Origin: VRUE01 sp963717375
Lineage (GTDB): Bacteria; Actinomycetota; Thermoleophilia; Solirubrobacterales; 70-9
Assembly (NCBI GenBank): GCA_963717375.1
Contig: OY970329.1
Span: 372,001 to 436,000 of the forward strand
Length of the DNA stretch: 64,000 nt
Direction of reading: 5' to 3'
A program made the translations under genes and the position numbers. Shown in pieces: positions 36,952 through 45,612 of this stretch (within the stretch, counting starts at the first letter, position 1; every line of letters begins with the position of its first letter). The notes under the pieces were generated by a model, which ran no database searches, was not told the origin of the DNA, and was given only the letters and a program-made list of their open reading frames with translations.

Positions 36952-38832
36952 TCAGGAAGGCACGCTCTCGGCGTTGACACGGGCGGCGAAGTCGACGACC
37001 GGCATCGCTCCCAGCTCGCCGTCTGAGTGCGAGCGAACAGCGACTCCCCCAGACTCCTGCTCGCGATCGCCGACGACGAGCATGTAGGGGTAGCGGCCGA
37101 GCTCGGCGTCGCGGATCTTCTTGCCGACCGACTCGGAGCGATCGTCGGACTCAACCCGCACCCCCGCTTCGCGCAGCTCAGTGAGGACCCGCCCCGCGTA
37201 CTCGTTGTGCTTGTCGGAGACCGGCAGAACGATCGCCTGCACCGGCGCCAGCCAGACCGGGAAGCGGCCGGCGTAGTGCTCGATCAGGATCCCGGCGAAG
37301 CGCTCCATCGAGCCGAGCAGGGCGCGGTGGATCATCACCGGGCGGTGCGCCCCGTCATCGGCGCCGACGTAGCTGAGGTCGAAGCGCTCGGGCATCTGGA
37401 AGTCGAGTTGGCAGGTGCCGCATTGCCAGGAGCGGCCGAGCGCGTCGGTGACGTGGAAGTCGATCTTCGGCCCGTAGAAGGCGCCGTCGCCGGGGTTGAG
37501 CTCGTACTCGCGCCCCTGGCGGTCGAGCGCCTCGGTCAGCGCCGCCTCGGCCTTCGCCCACTGCTCCTCGGAGCCCATTGACTTCTCCGGCCGGGTCGAG
37601 AGCTCGACCTTGACGTCCTCGAAGCCGAAGCGGGCGTAGAGCTCGTCGATCGCCTCGCAGATGTCCGCCACCTCGTCGGCGATCTGCTCCTCGGTGCAGT
37701 AGACGTGAGCGTCGTCCTGAGTGAAGGCGCGCACCCGCAGCAGCCCGTGCAGGACGCCCTCGCGCTCGTTGCGCGAGACGCGGCCGAACTCGGCCAGGCG
37801 CAGCGGCAGCTCGCGGTAAGAGTGGCGTTCGGAGTCGAAGACGAGGCAGGCGCCGGGGCAGTTCATCGGTCGCAGCGCCAGGCGCTTCTCGTCGGACTGC
37901 ATGAAGTACATGTCGTCGCGGTAGTTGTCCCAGTGCCCGGAGCGGTGCCAGAGCTCCTCGTCGAGGACCTGCGGAGTGGCGATCTCCTTGTAGCCGCGCT
38001 TGCGCAGCTGGGCCTGGACCTCCCCCTCGATCAGGTGCAGCAGCGTCGTCCCATTGGGCAGCCAGAAGGGCATCCCGGGCGCCTCCTCGCGCAACATGAA
38101 GATGCCGAGCTGGGGGCCGAGGCGGCGGTGGTCGCGCTTCTTCGCCTGCTCGATCAGCTCGAGGTGCTTGTTCAGATCCTTCTTGGAGAAGAAGGCGGTG
38201 CCGTAGATCCGGGTCAGCATCTGGCGCTTCTCGTCGCCGCGCCAGTAGGCACCGGCGAGCGAGCTCAGCTTGATCGCCTTGATCCGGCCGGTCGAGGGGC
38301 CATGAGGGCCGCGACAGAGGTCCTCGAAGGGGCCGTTGCGGTAGAGGGAGACCGTCTCGACGCCTTCGTTCGCGACCAGGTCGTCGATCAGCTCGACCTT
38401 GTAACCCTCGTCCTGGGCCTTGAAGATCTCGCGCGCCTCGGCGACCGGCACGTCGCGGCGCTCGAATGCCTCGTCGGCCTCGATGTGGGCGCGCATCGCC
38501 GCCTCGATCTTCTCCAGATCGGCGTCGGTCACCTTGACCTCGTCCGGGAAGTCGAAGTCGTAGTAGAAGCCGTTTTCAATCGCCGGCCCGATCGTCACCT
38601 TGGTGCCGGGGTAGAGCTCCTGGACCGCCTCGGCCATTACGTGGGCGGCGTCGTGGCGAATCAGGTCAAGCGCCTCGGGGTCACGATCGGTGAGGATCGC
38701 GATCTCGGCGCCGTCGGGAAGCGAGGCGGAGAGATCGCGCAACTCGCCGTCGATACGAATCGCCAGCGCAGCCTTGGCCAAGCCGGGCCCGATGGCCGCA
38801 GCGGCGTCAGCGCCAGAAGCGCCATCGGCCAA
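36952..38832 (-). CDS. thrS: Threonyl-tRNA synthetase
   Basis: 626 residues from a TTG at 38832, which cuts into the TGS domain. In-frame sequence upstream (KITVKLPDGTPLELADGASG) fits the start of a ThrS TGS domain; between the TAG at 38899-38901 and this TTG the only unusual starts are ATC codons (38887-38889, 38869-38871). Domains: TGS, second additional domain with HVMAEAVQELYPGTKVTIGP (editing), class II core with GTTLLHLIEGEVQAQLRKRG, MNCPGACLVF and LALRPMNCPG, and anticodon-binding C-terminus. Neighbour of infC, same strand. Confidence 0.95.
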   Translation of the reverse strand: MADGASGADAAAAIGPGLAKAALAIRIDGELRDLSASLPDGAEIAILTDRDPEALDLIRHDAAHVMAEAVQELYPGTKVTIGPAIENGFYYDFDFPDEVKVTDADLEKIEAAMRAHIEADEAFERRDVPVAEAREIFKAQDEGYKVELIDDLVANEGVETVSLYRNGPFEDLCRGPHGPSTGRIKAIKLSSLAGAYWRGDEKRQMLTRIYGTAFFSKKDLNKHLELIEQAKKRDHRRLGPQLGIFMLREEAPGMPFWLPNGTTLLHLIEGEVQAQLRKRGYKEIATPQVLDEELWHRSGHWDNYRDDMYFMQSDEKRLALRPMNCPGACLVFDSERHSYRELPLRLAEFGRVSRNEREGVLHGLLRVRAFTQDDAHVYCTEEQIADEVADICEAIDELYARFGFEDVKVELSTRPEKSMGSEEQWAKAEAALTEALDRQGREYELNPGDGAFYGPKIDFHVTDALGRSWQCGTCQLDFQMPERFDLSYVGADDGAHRPVMIHRALLGSMERFAGILIEHYAGRFPVWLAPVQAIVLPVSDKHNEYAGRVLTELREAGVRVESDDRSESVGKKIRDAELGRYPYMLVVGDREQESGGVAVRSHSDGELGAMPVVDFAARVNAESVPS

Positions 38833-38916
38833 CTCCAGCGGCGTCCCATCCGGGAGCTTGACCGTGATCTTTTGAGTGGCGGCCTCGATCCGGCCATGCT
38901 ACCCACGCCCCATTTC

Positions 38917-38968
38917 CGCTGACTTCGTCTTTTTGGGGGCTATTGGACTACTAAGGGCGAAGTCAGCG
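38917..38968 (-). terminator. Inverted repeat after the polytopic membrane protein gene
   Basis: 11-bp perfect arms (CGCTGACTTCG at 38917-38927 and its complement at 38958-38968) around a 30-base loop containing CCCCCAAAAAG on the minus strand. It is downstream of the 38988 stop and before thrS, so it probably ends that transcript, but the loop is long and there is no U-tail. Confidence 0.45.
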
Positions 38969-38987
38969 ATCTTCAGGTCTGGGTCGG

Positions 38988-40805
38988 CTACCTGGGCGCG
39001 CCCTGGCGGGCTTGGCGGACAGCTATTAGCGGACAGGGGCTGCGGCCGTGGACCGGGGCCCGTCGTTCCCAGAGGACGTATGGGTCGGCTACGCGCTTTA
39101 CGCGCAGGCCCGGGAACGGCGGCTGGCTGGGGGCGACCTCGGCGACGACGAAGCGGACGCCGGGCGGCGGCTCGTCCCCGACTTCGTCGGTCGCATCGAT
39201 ACAGACGCGGCCGCCGCGCATCTCCCAGGTGACATAGGGGACGCCGTGTTCGTCTTCGAGCAGGTGGCGCGAGGCGATCACGAGTGTCGGCCCTTCCCCG
39301 ACTTCGGAGCGCAAGCTGGTCAGCGCCGGCGAGTAGGAGCTCGGTCCGACCGGGGCGTTGGCGAGCACCAGCAGCGAACAGCCCGCCGCCGCCGCGAGGT
39401 ACAGCCAGGCAACCGGCCGGCGCAGCAGCGGCAGGACGATGACCAGGGCGGCCAGCGGCGCGCCGATCTCGATTGCCTTGGCGGCCGTGTAGGGAGTGCC
39501 GCCGATCCTCGCCACCGCATAGGCGAGCGCGGCGGCGGCGAGCCCTGCGATCAAGGCGGTCTCGCGTCGCCGCCAGCAGAGCACCAGGCCGTAGAGGAGC
39601 AGGATCGAGGCGTAGGCAGCGCCGAGGAAGTAGCCGAGAGCGGGCACCGCGCCATCACCGGGCGAGAGGCGGAAGTCGCCCGACGGCCAGATGCCAAGCG
39701 CCTCGAAGGGCGAGATCTGACCGAAGAGGTTGCCGAGGCCGGGGCCGTTGGGGTCGAAGGTCTCGAACGAGTGAAAATCGATCATCCGGCCGATCTCTGG
39801 GGCGATCAGGACTAGGAAGAGAAGGGACGCGTAGAGGACCGGGCGCCAGGCGGCGGGGCCTGTCGCGGATGCGGGGGGGCCTGCGGGCGGGGGCTTCGCC
39901 TCCGTTCTCGGCCCCCCCGCATCCGCGCCACCCGCCGACTGACCGAACCGGCTCAGGACGAGTTCCGCCACTGCCCAGATTGCCGCCGCAGCGATCAGCC
40001 AGATGAGGCCCGGGAAGCTGTAGGTGTAGACGGAGCCGGCCGCCAGGATGGCTGCCGGGACGAAGCGCAGTGGTAGTTCGCGCCAGGCGGGATTCCGGGT
40101 GGACTCGCGCAGGGCGAGGACGAAGGCGAGGAAGAAGAGGGCCTGGATCGTCTCCTTGAAGGAGCCCTGGGCGAAGTAGGAGGCGACCATGTAGGTGAGG
40201 CCCACGACCAGGGCTGCGGGGATTCGGAGAAGCGGAGGCTGGTCGCGGAAAGCCGTTAGGGCCGTGAGCGATGCGAGCACGGCTACGGCGACCGTCAGGC
40301 CGGTGAAGCCCTGGACGATGCTGATCCCCAGGCCCTTGGTCAGGGCGACGGCGATCGAGTGGGGACCGAGCGGATATCCCTGGTGCAGAAGCTGAGACCC
40401 CTGCCCATGAGCGAGGCGGTCCGCCGCCAGCAGGTGCTGGGACATGTCCGGGTTGAAGCTGGTGCCGAGGATGCCGAAGTGGCCTTCGGCCGCGAAGGGC
40501 AGCGCGGTCGCCGCGAGTGCAAAGAGGGCGACGGGCCATCCGGCGCGCAGAGCCCCTCCCCCGTCCTCCAGCCGTTTCCAGAGGTAAAGAACAGAGACGA
40601 CGAAAAGCGCAAGGACGACAAGCGCGGAAATGGTCCCGTCGCCGGGCAGCCGCACCGTCCCCCAACAGATCGCGCAGAGCAGAGCCAAGCCAACCGCCGG
40701 CGCCAGCCACGACCATTGCCGCGCCCCACAGAGCGCGATCGCCGCCTGGCCGATCGCCAGCGAGGCGAGGCAAACGACCAGCACGGCTGCATAGGTCCCG
40801 ACCAC
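38988..40805 (-). CDS. Polytopic membrane protein, possibly GT-C-type glycosyltransferase
   Basis: 605 residues with 10 or more hydrophobic segments and a hydrophilic C-terminal domain of about 130 residues. A segment in the first third (HFGILGTSFNPDMSQHLLAADR) looks like the loop that follows the first two helices in GT-C proteins, but the diagnostic acidic motif is not clear, so the function is only suggested. A Pro/Ala-rich cytoplasmic loop (RTEAKPPPAGPPASATGPAA) splits the helices. Divergent from the AraC gene. Confidence 0.65.
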   Translation of the reverse strand: MVGTYAAVLVVCLASLAIGQAAIALCGARQWSWLAPAVGLALLCAICWGTVRLPGDGTISALVVLALFVVSVLYLWKRLEDGGGALRAGWPVALFALAATALPFAAEGHFGILGTSFNPDMSQHLLAADRLAHGQGSQLLHQGYPLGPHSIAVALTKGLGISIVQGFTGLTVAVAVLASLTALTAFRDQPPLLRIPAALVVGLTYMVASYFAQGSFKETIQALFFLAFVLALRESTRNPAWRELPLRFVPAAILAAGSVYTYSFPGLIWLIAAAAIWAVAELVLSRFGQSAGGADAGGPRTEAKPPPAGPPASATGPAAWRPVLYASLLFLVLIAPEIGRMIDFHSFETFDPNGPGLGNLFGQISPFEALGIWPSGDFRLSPGDGAVPALGYFLGAAYASILLLYGLVLCWRRRETALIAGLAAAALAYAVARIGGTPYTAAKAIEIGAPLAALVIVLPLLRRPVAWLYLAAAAGCSLLVLANAPVGPSSYSPALTSLRSEVGEGPTLVIASRHLLEDEHGVPYVTWEMRGGRVCIDATDEVGDEPPPGVRFVVAEVAPSQPPFPGLRVKRVADPYVLWERRAPVHGRSPCPLIAVRQARQGAPR

Positions 40806-40830
40806 GAGGCCGCGAGCCTAGACTGCGGGC

Positions 40831-41265
40831 ATGGCGTATGTACCGCCAGCCCGTCATCTGCTGCGCGCAAGGGACCTCGCCGACGCTCGCTACTTCGAGC
40901 CGCTGGGGGTCGATGACCTGGCCGCCGCCGCGGGACTCTCGCGGGCGCACTTCAGCCGTGAGTTCCGCCGCGCCTTCGGCGAGTCGCCGCACGCTTACCT
41001 GCTGACCCGGAGGCTGGAGCGGGCGGCAGCGATGCTGCGCACGACCGACCGCTCGGTCGCCGACATCTGCCTCTCGGTCGGACTGCAGAGCATCGGCTCC
41101 TTCACGACCAGCTTCAGCCGCGCCTACGGTCGCTCGCCGACGGCGTACCGCGCTGCCCATCCGCCAGCCTCTCAGGGCGCGCTGGTGCCCGGCTGCTTGG
41201 TCCGCGCTTACGCCCGCCCACAACACCGCACGTTTCGAGAAGACAGCGCGCCGGCTCGCACCTAG
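40831..41265 (+). CDS. AraC-family transcriptional regulator (DNA-binding domain only)
   Basis: 144 residues, essentially only the double helix-turn-helix: LGVDDLAAAAGLSRAHFSRE, FRRAFGESPHAYLLTRRLER, SVADICLSVGLQSIGSFTTS and FSRAYGRSPTAYR. No ligand domain. The VOC gene starts 42 bases downstream on the same strand and is its likely target and operon partner (inference). Confidence 0.88.
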   Translation: MAYVPPARHLLRARDLADARYFEPLGVDDLAAAAGLSRAHFSREFRRAFGESPHAYLLTRRLERAAAMLRTTDRSVADICLSVGLQSIGSFTTSFSRAYGRSPTAYRAAHPPASQGALVPGCLVRAYARPQHRTFREDSAPART

Positions 41266-41307
41266 CATCGCTGGCGACCTTTCAGTCCTCGAACGAAGGA
41301 GACAACG

Positions 41308-41736
41308 ATGATCAAAATCGCCAACGCACAGCTATGGGTGCACGACCAGGAGGAGGCGCTCGCCTTCTACACCGAGAAGGTCGGCATGGAGGTCCGTGCC
41401 GACGTGACGCTGGCCGAGATGGGCGACTTCCGCTGGCTCACGGTCGGGCCGGCCGGGCAGGACGATGTCTCGATCGTGCTGATGGCTATCCCCGGCCCGC
41501 CGGTCATGGACCCCGACACCGCCGACCAGGTCAGCGCCTTGATGGCGAAGGGCTTTGCGGGAACCGTGTTCCTCACCACCGACGACTGCCAAGCCTCCTA
41601 CGAGGAGCTGCAGGCGCGCGGGGTCGAGTTCACCGAAGCGCCCGAAGAGCGTCCGTACGGGATCGACTCGGGCTTCCGCGACCCCTCGGGCAACAGCCTG
41701 CGCCTCACCGAGGTCAAGCTTCCGGCCGGGGTTTGA
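41308..41736 (+). CDS. VOC-superfamily (glyoxalase/bleomycin-resistance-like) protein
   Basis: 142 residues with AAGGAGA 7 bases upstream of the ATG. Paired beta-alpha-beta-beta-beta units: IANAQLWVHDQEEALAFYTE, GMEVRADVTLAEMGDFRWLT, FLTTDDCQASYEELQARGVE and GIDSGFRDPSGNSLRLTE. Substrate not predictable. Follows the AraC gene. Confidence 0.88.
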   Translation: MIKIANAQLWVHDQEEALAFYTEKVGMEVRADVTLAEMGDFRWLTVGPAGQDDVSIVLMAIPGPPVMDPDTADQVSALMAKGFAGTVFLTTDDCQASYEELQARGVEFTEAPEERPYGIDSGFRDPSGNSLRLTEVKLPAGV

Positions 41737-41770
41737 GGCGCGGGCCGCGAACGCTCGCCGGACCGGGTGA

Positions 41771-41843
41771 TGGGCGCTACTGGGCTCGAACCAGTGACCT
41801 CCAGCTTGTCGAGCTGGCGCTCTCCCAACTGAGCTAAGCGCCC
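41771..41843 (-). tRNA. tRNA-Val(GAC)
   Basis: 73 nt, all four arms pair: acceptor GGGCGCT/AGCGCCC, D-stem GCTC/GAGC, anticodon stem CCAGC/GCTGG, T-stem ACTGG/CCAGT with loop TTCGAGC, discriminator A. Loop 32-38 is TCGACAA, so the anticodon is GAC. Position 33 is C where U is almost universal. CCA is not encoded. Upstream a TAGATT box lies about 14 bases before the 5' end. Confidence 0.9.
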
Positions 41844-41895
41844 GGGGGACCTGAATCTAGCAGCGGCGCGTAGGCCGACGACGCCTGCGCGCCAC

Positions 41896-42065
41896 GTCTC
41901 AAGCCTGCCGCTGCACGTGCCGATGCAATGGGTGCAACTTTTCAACTAACGCGGTGTTTCTTGATGCAGCGACCGATTAAGGCTTGAGGACTGACGAGCC
42001 AGGGAAACAAAGTCTCGCTGGTGGCACGTCCTTCGGAATCAAAGGGCCCCTCACGGGGCCCTTTT
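41896..42065 (+). ncRNA. Candidate structured RNA or leader ending in an intrinsic terminator
   Basis: No gene occupies 41844-42184. The plus strand can fold into a long hairpin: CTCAAGCCT (41898-41906) with AGGCTTGAG (41980-41988) and CGCTGCA (41909-41915) with TGCAGCG (41965-41971). GAGGAC (41986-41991) can pair alternatively with GTCCTT (42028-42033), which excludes the long stem. The terminator at 42042-42065 follows. This could be an sRNA or a leader for the 42185 gene. I do not recognise a known riboswitch class. Confidence 0.5.
42042..42065 (+). terminator. Intrinsic terminator, plus strand
   Basis: Perfect 9-bp stem AAGGGCCCC / GGGGCCCTT with TCAC loop and a run of T at 42062-42065. 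It ends the candidate RNA, 120 bases upstream of the next gene. Confidence 0.8.
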
Positions 42066-42184
42066 CCGTTCAGCTGAAGACCTGGACAGCGGCGGCGCGC
42101 CCGCGCTTTCCGGTATTAGCCGAATATAGGACTCTTCGCATGCAAAGCGCGCCGCCTTGCATGCGTTTCCTTAGCGTGACCGCA

Positions 42185-42730
42185 ATGAGCGAGCATAGGC
42201 AGCTTCTGGTTGGGCTCCGATCGCCGCAAACGGCCCAGCCGGACCGGGGCGTTGCCGAGGACGAGGGCTCCGCGGAGAAGCGCTGGGGCCTGCGGCTGCC
42301 GTCACTTCGAAGCCGGCCGGTGCTGGCGCACCCGCTTGACAAGGCCGCCCGCGAAGAGCGTGCGGAGGAGAGGGAGCGGGAAAGGCAGTTGACCGCCGTC
42401 GCCGAGGCCGAGCAGGCCTTCTTCCAGACGCCGGCTGGACGCGCCCGGCTCGCCTACAAGCGAGGGCATCGCCTCTTCCAGTACGAACTCGAGATCAACG
42501 AACTCGCCCCCACCGTCGTCCCGGGCTATGTCGGCGCACCCGCCCTGGTGACCACCGATCCGGTCGACATCCTCAACTCGGTGACCGTCGAGGGCTGGAA
42601 GCTGGTCACCGGCAAGTTCATCCATTCCGAACTGCGGAACGGAGCCGTCGGCTGCTACCTCTTCAAGCGCTCGCAGAAACGGCACATGGCGATGAACAAC
42701 CCTTGGCAGGATCCGCGCATCATCGGCTGA
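42185..42730 (+). CDS. Hypothetical protein
   Basis: 181 residues from the ATG at 42185; the frame is open further up but the first part is the candidate RNA region. The N-terminal half is charged and partly helical (AREERAEERERERQLTAVAE). The C-terminal half (LAYKRGHRLFQYELEINELA and VTVEGWKLVTGKFIHSELRN) looks like small DUF4177-like domains of actinobacteria; not certain. Convergent with zwf. Confidence 0.65.
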   Translation: MSEHRQLLVGLRSPQTAQPDRGVAEDEGSAEKRWGLRLPSLRSRPVLAHPLDKAAREERAEERERERQLTAVAEAEQAFFQTPAGRARLAYKRGHRLFQYELEINELAPTVVPGYVGAPALVTTDPVDILNSVTVEGWKLVTGKFIHSELRNGAVGCYLFKRSQKRHMAMNNPWQDPRIIG

Positions 42731-42744
42731 GCCCGCTGTCCGAC

Positions 42745-44214
42745 TCAGGAGTGGTCGTAAGGCACGTGCCAGCGGCGCGGCGCGAGTAGGGCATCGACCG
42801 GCTCGGGTCCCCATGAGTCCGGCTCATAAGGCCGCAGCGGCGAGGGTTCGCGCACGACCGGGTCAGCGATCTCCCAGACGCGCTCAATCGCCTCCGAGGT
42901 GGTGAAGAGCGTGCGGTCGCCGACCATGACGTCGTGGATCAGCCGCTCGTAGGCGTCAAGCGCCTGCTCTGGACCACCAAAGCTGTCGGCGTAACTGAAG
43001 TGCATGTGGCCTTCGCCCAGTTGCAGCGCCGGCCCGGGGACCTTGGCGAGGAACGAGGCTTCGATGCTGCCGGGGTCCCCCAGCTCAAAGGTCAGGTGAT
43101 CGTGACCGAACGCCTCGGCGATCTGAGTGCAATCGAGCGGGAACATCCGCCGAGGCGGCTGGGCGAAGGCGACCGTGAGCACGTGATGGTCCTCCGCCAT
43201 GCGCTTGCCCGAGCGCAGGTAGAAGGGAACGCCCTCCCATCGCCAGTTGTCGACGAAGGCCCGCAGGGCGACGAAGGTCTCGGTGTCGGAATCCGCCGCG
43301 ACCCCCTCCTCGTCGCGATAGCCGGCGTACTGGCCGCGCACCACGTCGCCGGACGCGAGCGGCTTCATTGAGTCAAAAACCTTGCCGCGCTCGGCCATCA
43401 GCGCCTTCGCGTTGAGCGAGGTCGGCGGCTCCATCGCGATGAAGCTGAGCACCTGGAAGAGGTGGGTGACGACCATGTCGCGGAAGGCGCCGGTTTCCTC
43501 GTAGAAGCTTCCCCTCATCCCGATCGAGAGCGTCTCCGGAACGTCGATCTGGATGTGATCGATGTGGTTGCGGTTCCAAACCGGCTCGAACATCCCGTTG
43601 GCGAAGCGCATCGCCAGCAGGTTCTGCACCGCCTCGCGGCCGAGGTAGTGATCGATGCGGAAGACCTGCTCCTCTTTGAAGACCGAATGGACCAGCGAGT
43701 CGAGCTCCCGCGCTGATGCAAGGTCGCGGCCGAACGGCTTCTCCATGATCACCCGGGCGTCCTCGCCGAGACCAAGCCGGCCAAGGCCCTCGATCACCCC
43801 CGCGTAGGCGGCCGGCGGCAGCGAGAGGTAGTGCAGGAGCTGGGCATCGTCCGCCAGCTCGTTCCTTGCCTTCGTAACGGCATCGCCCAGGTCCTCGAAG
43901 CCGTCGCCGAGCGCCGTGGTGCGCAGACTCGCCACGAAGCGATCCAACGAGTCGCCGGGCTCCGGCCTGCGTCCGGAGTCACACACGGCGTCCCGGACTA
44001 GCGCGACGAACTTGCCCTCGTCCAAACCACTCCGCGAGGCGCCGATCAGGACAAAGCGCTCCGGCATCAACCCCGCCTCGAAGAGATGGAAGATCCCCGG
44101 CAGCAGCTTCCGCCGCGCCAGATCCCCCGTCGCCCCGAAGAGCACAATCACCTGATCGCGCGGAATCGTGGGTGACGACGCCTCCCGCGGCGCATCTGCG
44201 ACGTTTACCGCCAT
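42745..44214 (-). CDS. zwf: Glucose-6-phosphate dehydrogenase
   Basis: First step of the oxidative pentose phosphate pathway. 489 residues. NADP-binding IVLFGATGDLARRKLLPGIF-type N-terminus, active-site RIDHYLGREAVQNLLAMRFAN, and IMEKPFGRDLASARELD. Alone here, without pgl, opcA or tkt next to it. Confidence 0.96.
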   Translation of the reverse strand: MAVNVADAPREASSPTIPRDQVIVLFGATGDLARRKLLPGIFHLFEAGLMPERFVLIGASRSGLDEGKFVALVRDAVCDSGRRPEPGDSLDRFVASLRTTALGDGFEDLGDAVTKARNELADDAQLLHYLSLPPAAYAGVIEGLGRLGLGEDARVIMEKPFGRDLASARELDSLVHSVFKEEQVFRIDHYLGREAVQNLLAMRFANGMFEPVWNRNHIDHIQIDVPETLSIGMRGSFYEETGAFRDMVVTHLFQVLSFIAMEPPTSLNAKALMAERGKVFDSMKPLASGDVVRGQYAGYRDEEGVAADSDTETFVALRAFVDNWRWEGVPFYLRSGKRMAEDHHVLTVAFAQPPRRMFPLDCTQIAEAFGHDHLTFELGDPGSIEASFLAKVPGPALQLGEGHMHFSYADSFGGPEQALDAYERLIHDVMVGDRTLFTTSEAIERVWEIADPVVREPSPLRPYEPDSWGPEPVDALLAPRRWHVPYDHS

Positions 44215-44251
44215 CGCCCCAGCCTTGCAGAACTGGGGCGCGGGCTCAGGC

Positions 44252-44848
44252 TCAATAAGCGTGCTGACGGTCGCTCACGCGGCTGGCCTCGAACCCATGA
44301 CCGCTTTCATTGTCGACGCAGGTAATGCCGCGAGGTTCGCTGGACAGTGGCACCGCGCAGGTGACCGTACCGGCACTAACGGTGCCGCCATAAGGCACAA
44401 GTTCTCCCGCACTCTCCGGTAGCGAGGCGCCGGACTCGATCTGCCCGGCTTGTCCGTCGTCAAAAACAAACGTGGTGCTGATCGAGTCCACCGAGCAGAG
44501 CGCACCGTTGGAGAGAATCTCGCAGGAAACATTCCCGCTGGGCGCGTGGAAGGTGCGCAGGACCGCCGATCCACTGGGCGCCGAAGAGGTCGTTTCCACG
44601 CCCGAGTCGCGTTCAACGACAACTGTCGAGTCCTTGTGCTTGGCCTGCCTCTTCAAGCCTCGGACCTGCTTCTGCAAGCTGTCGATGCGGTCTTTTTCGC
44701 GCGCAGCTTCTTCACCCTGCCTCTTTGCGGCTTCGAGTTGGGCTTCCGATGGGGCGTTCGAACTTGACCCACCACAGCCGGCAAGTGCGATCAGCCCAAT
44801 CGCCATCGACAATGCAATCAACGGCGTTGTAAAGCGCGCCCTAGACAT
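44252..44848 (-). CDS. Lipoprotein of unknown function
   Basis: 198 residues from the ATG at 44846-44848 with GGGAGGA 5-6 bases upstream. Signal peptide with lipobox LIALAGC, a short coiled coil (about 35-75: EEAAREKDRIDSLQKQVRGL) and a Cys-containing C-terminal half (NVSCEILSNGALCS, VTCAVPL, GITCVDNES) that may be disulfide-bonded outside. No family named with confidence. Confidence 0.7.
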   Translation of the reverse strand: MSRARFTTPLIALSMAIGLIALAGCGGSSSNAPSEAQLEAAKRQGEEAAREKDRIDSLQKQVRGLKRQAKHKDSTVVVERDSGVETTSSAPSGSAVLRTFHAPSGNVSCEILSNGALCSVDSISTTFVFDDGQAGQIESGASLPESAGELVPYGGTVSAGTVTCAVPLSSEPRGITCVDNESGHGFEASRVSDRQHAY

Positions 44849-44895
44849 GGTTCCTCCCATAGCGGTCAGTAATTGAGTCGCTCGCTAGGAGCGAG

Positions 44896-44966
44896 AGGCG
44901 CCCACCGGAATCGAACCGGTGTAAACGGCTTTGCAGGCCGCTGCGTAACCACTCCGCCAGGGCGCC
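44896..44966 (-). tRNA. tRNA-Cys(GCA)
   Basis: 71 nt, discriminator U73. Acceptor GGCGCCC/GGGCGCC, anticodon stem GCGGC/GCCGT around CTGCAAA, so anticodon GCA. T-arm ACCGG-TTCGATT-CCGGT. Its 5' half is duplicated at 50100-50139. A TATAAA -10-like box lies about 8 bases upstream, inside the palindrome TGGCTTTATAAAGCCA (44971-44986). Confidence 0.95.
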
Positions 44967-45024
44967 AAGATGGCTTTATAAAGCCAAATTCAGGCGGTTT
45001 TACCTCGATTTCCTGAATCGTTTT

Positions 45025-45044
45025 TTGGCAGTCACTGCCAAAAC
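45025..45044. repeat. Palindromic 20-base repeat, left copy
   Basis: TTGGCAGTCACTGCCAAAAC, itself a near-perfect palindrome around GGCAGT-C-ACTGCC; identical to 49966-49985. It sits 58 bases inside the left edge of the island and could be an integrase or excisionase arm site. Confidence 0.85.
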
Positions 45045-45612
45045 TCCCGGTCGGTCGTCGGCAGGACGCCCATGCGAGGGCCCGCTTGAATTCCCCAAGA
45101 TAGACGGCCTCGAGGTTCCAGGGCAGCTCCATTGGCTTTGCGTAGCGGCTTGGCGGTGAAGCGCACGCCGCGCCCGGAGTCGCCAGGAGTCGGCTGCGCG
45201 GTTGCACAGGTGGTCGCCATGAGCATGCAAGCATCTGCGCACTTCGCTCATTGCCTGCTGGCTTCGAGGCCACTTCGTCGGCTTGCGTACAGGCTTAAAG
45301 AGCAGCGCGCGCGTCGTACCCGGGCTCCCGCTCTCCGTTACCGAAGGGTTGTTGCCGGCACGCAAGCATCTGCGCACCTTGGGCGGCAATCGTGCGCCGG
45401 TAGCCAACCCTCTCCTCTGTCAAGCCACGGGCCGCCATTACCCCACTCCTCTCCTTGCCTGATTGATCCGACGGTCGCTCGACGAGCTTGCCCTGGAAGC
45501 TAGACCGACCCAGGCGCAAGGTCGCCCAGCTCACCCTCGAGAAGCTCGGCGCCGACGATCCTCTCGCTCGCCTTCACATGGCTCAAACGTCGTTCGGCGT
45601 CGGCACGCCGAA
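45045..45612. other. Non-coding or degenerate stretch between tRNA-Cys and the ABC gene
   Basis: About 570 bases without a convincing gene. It holds a 16-base direct repeat GCAAGCATCTGCGCAC at 45227-45242 and 45362-45377. A short minus-strand frame of about 38 codons (ending at a TAG at 45500-45502) reads RRADAERRLSHVKASERIVG and might be the end of a lost recombination gene; I cannot assign it. This would be the normal place for an integrase. Confidence 0.4.

Noticed and set aside
41986..42034. T-box or other known riboswitch in the structured region
   Set aside because: GGTGGCAC resembles part of a T-box antiterminator, but the specifier loop and the downstream conserved stem are lacking.
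44866..45534. Short frames in the left end of the island as an integrase
   Set aside because: No tyrosine or serine recombinase motif; they run through tRNA-Cys or overlap each other, with repeat-derived AQMLAC in two of them.
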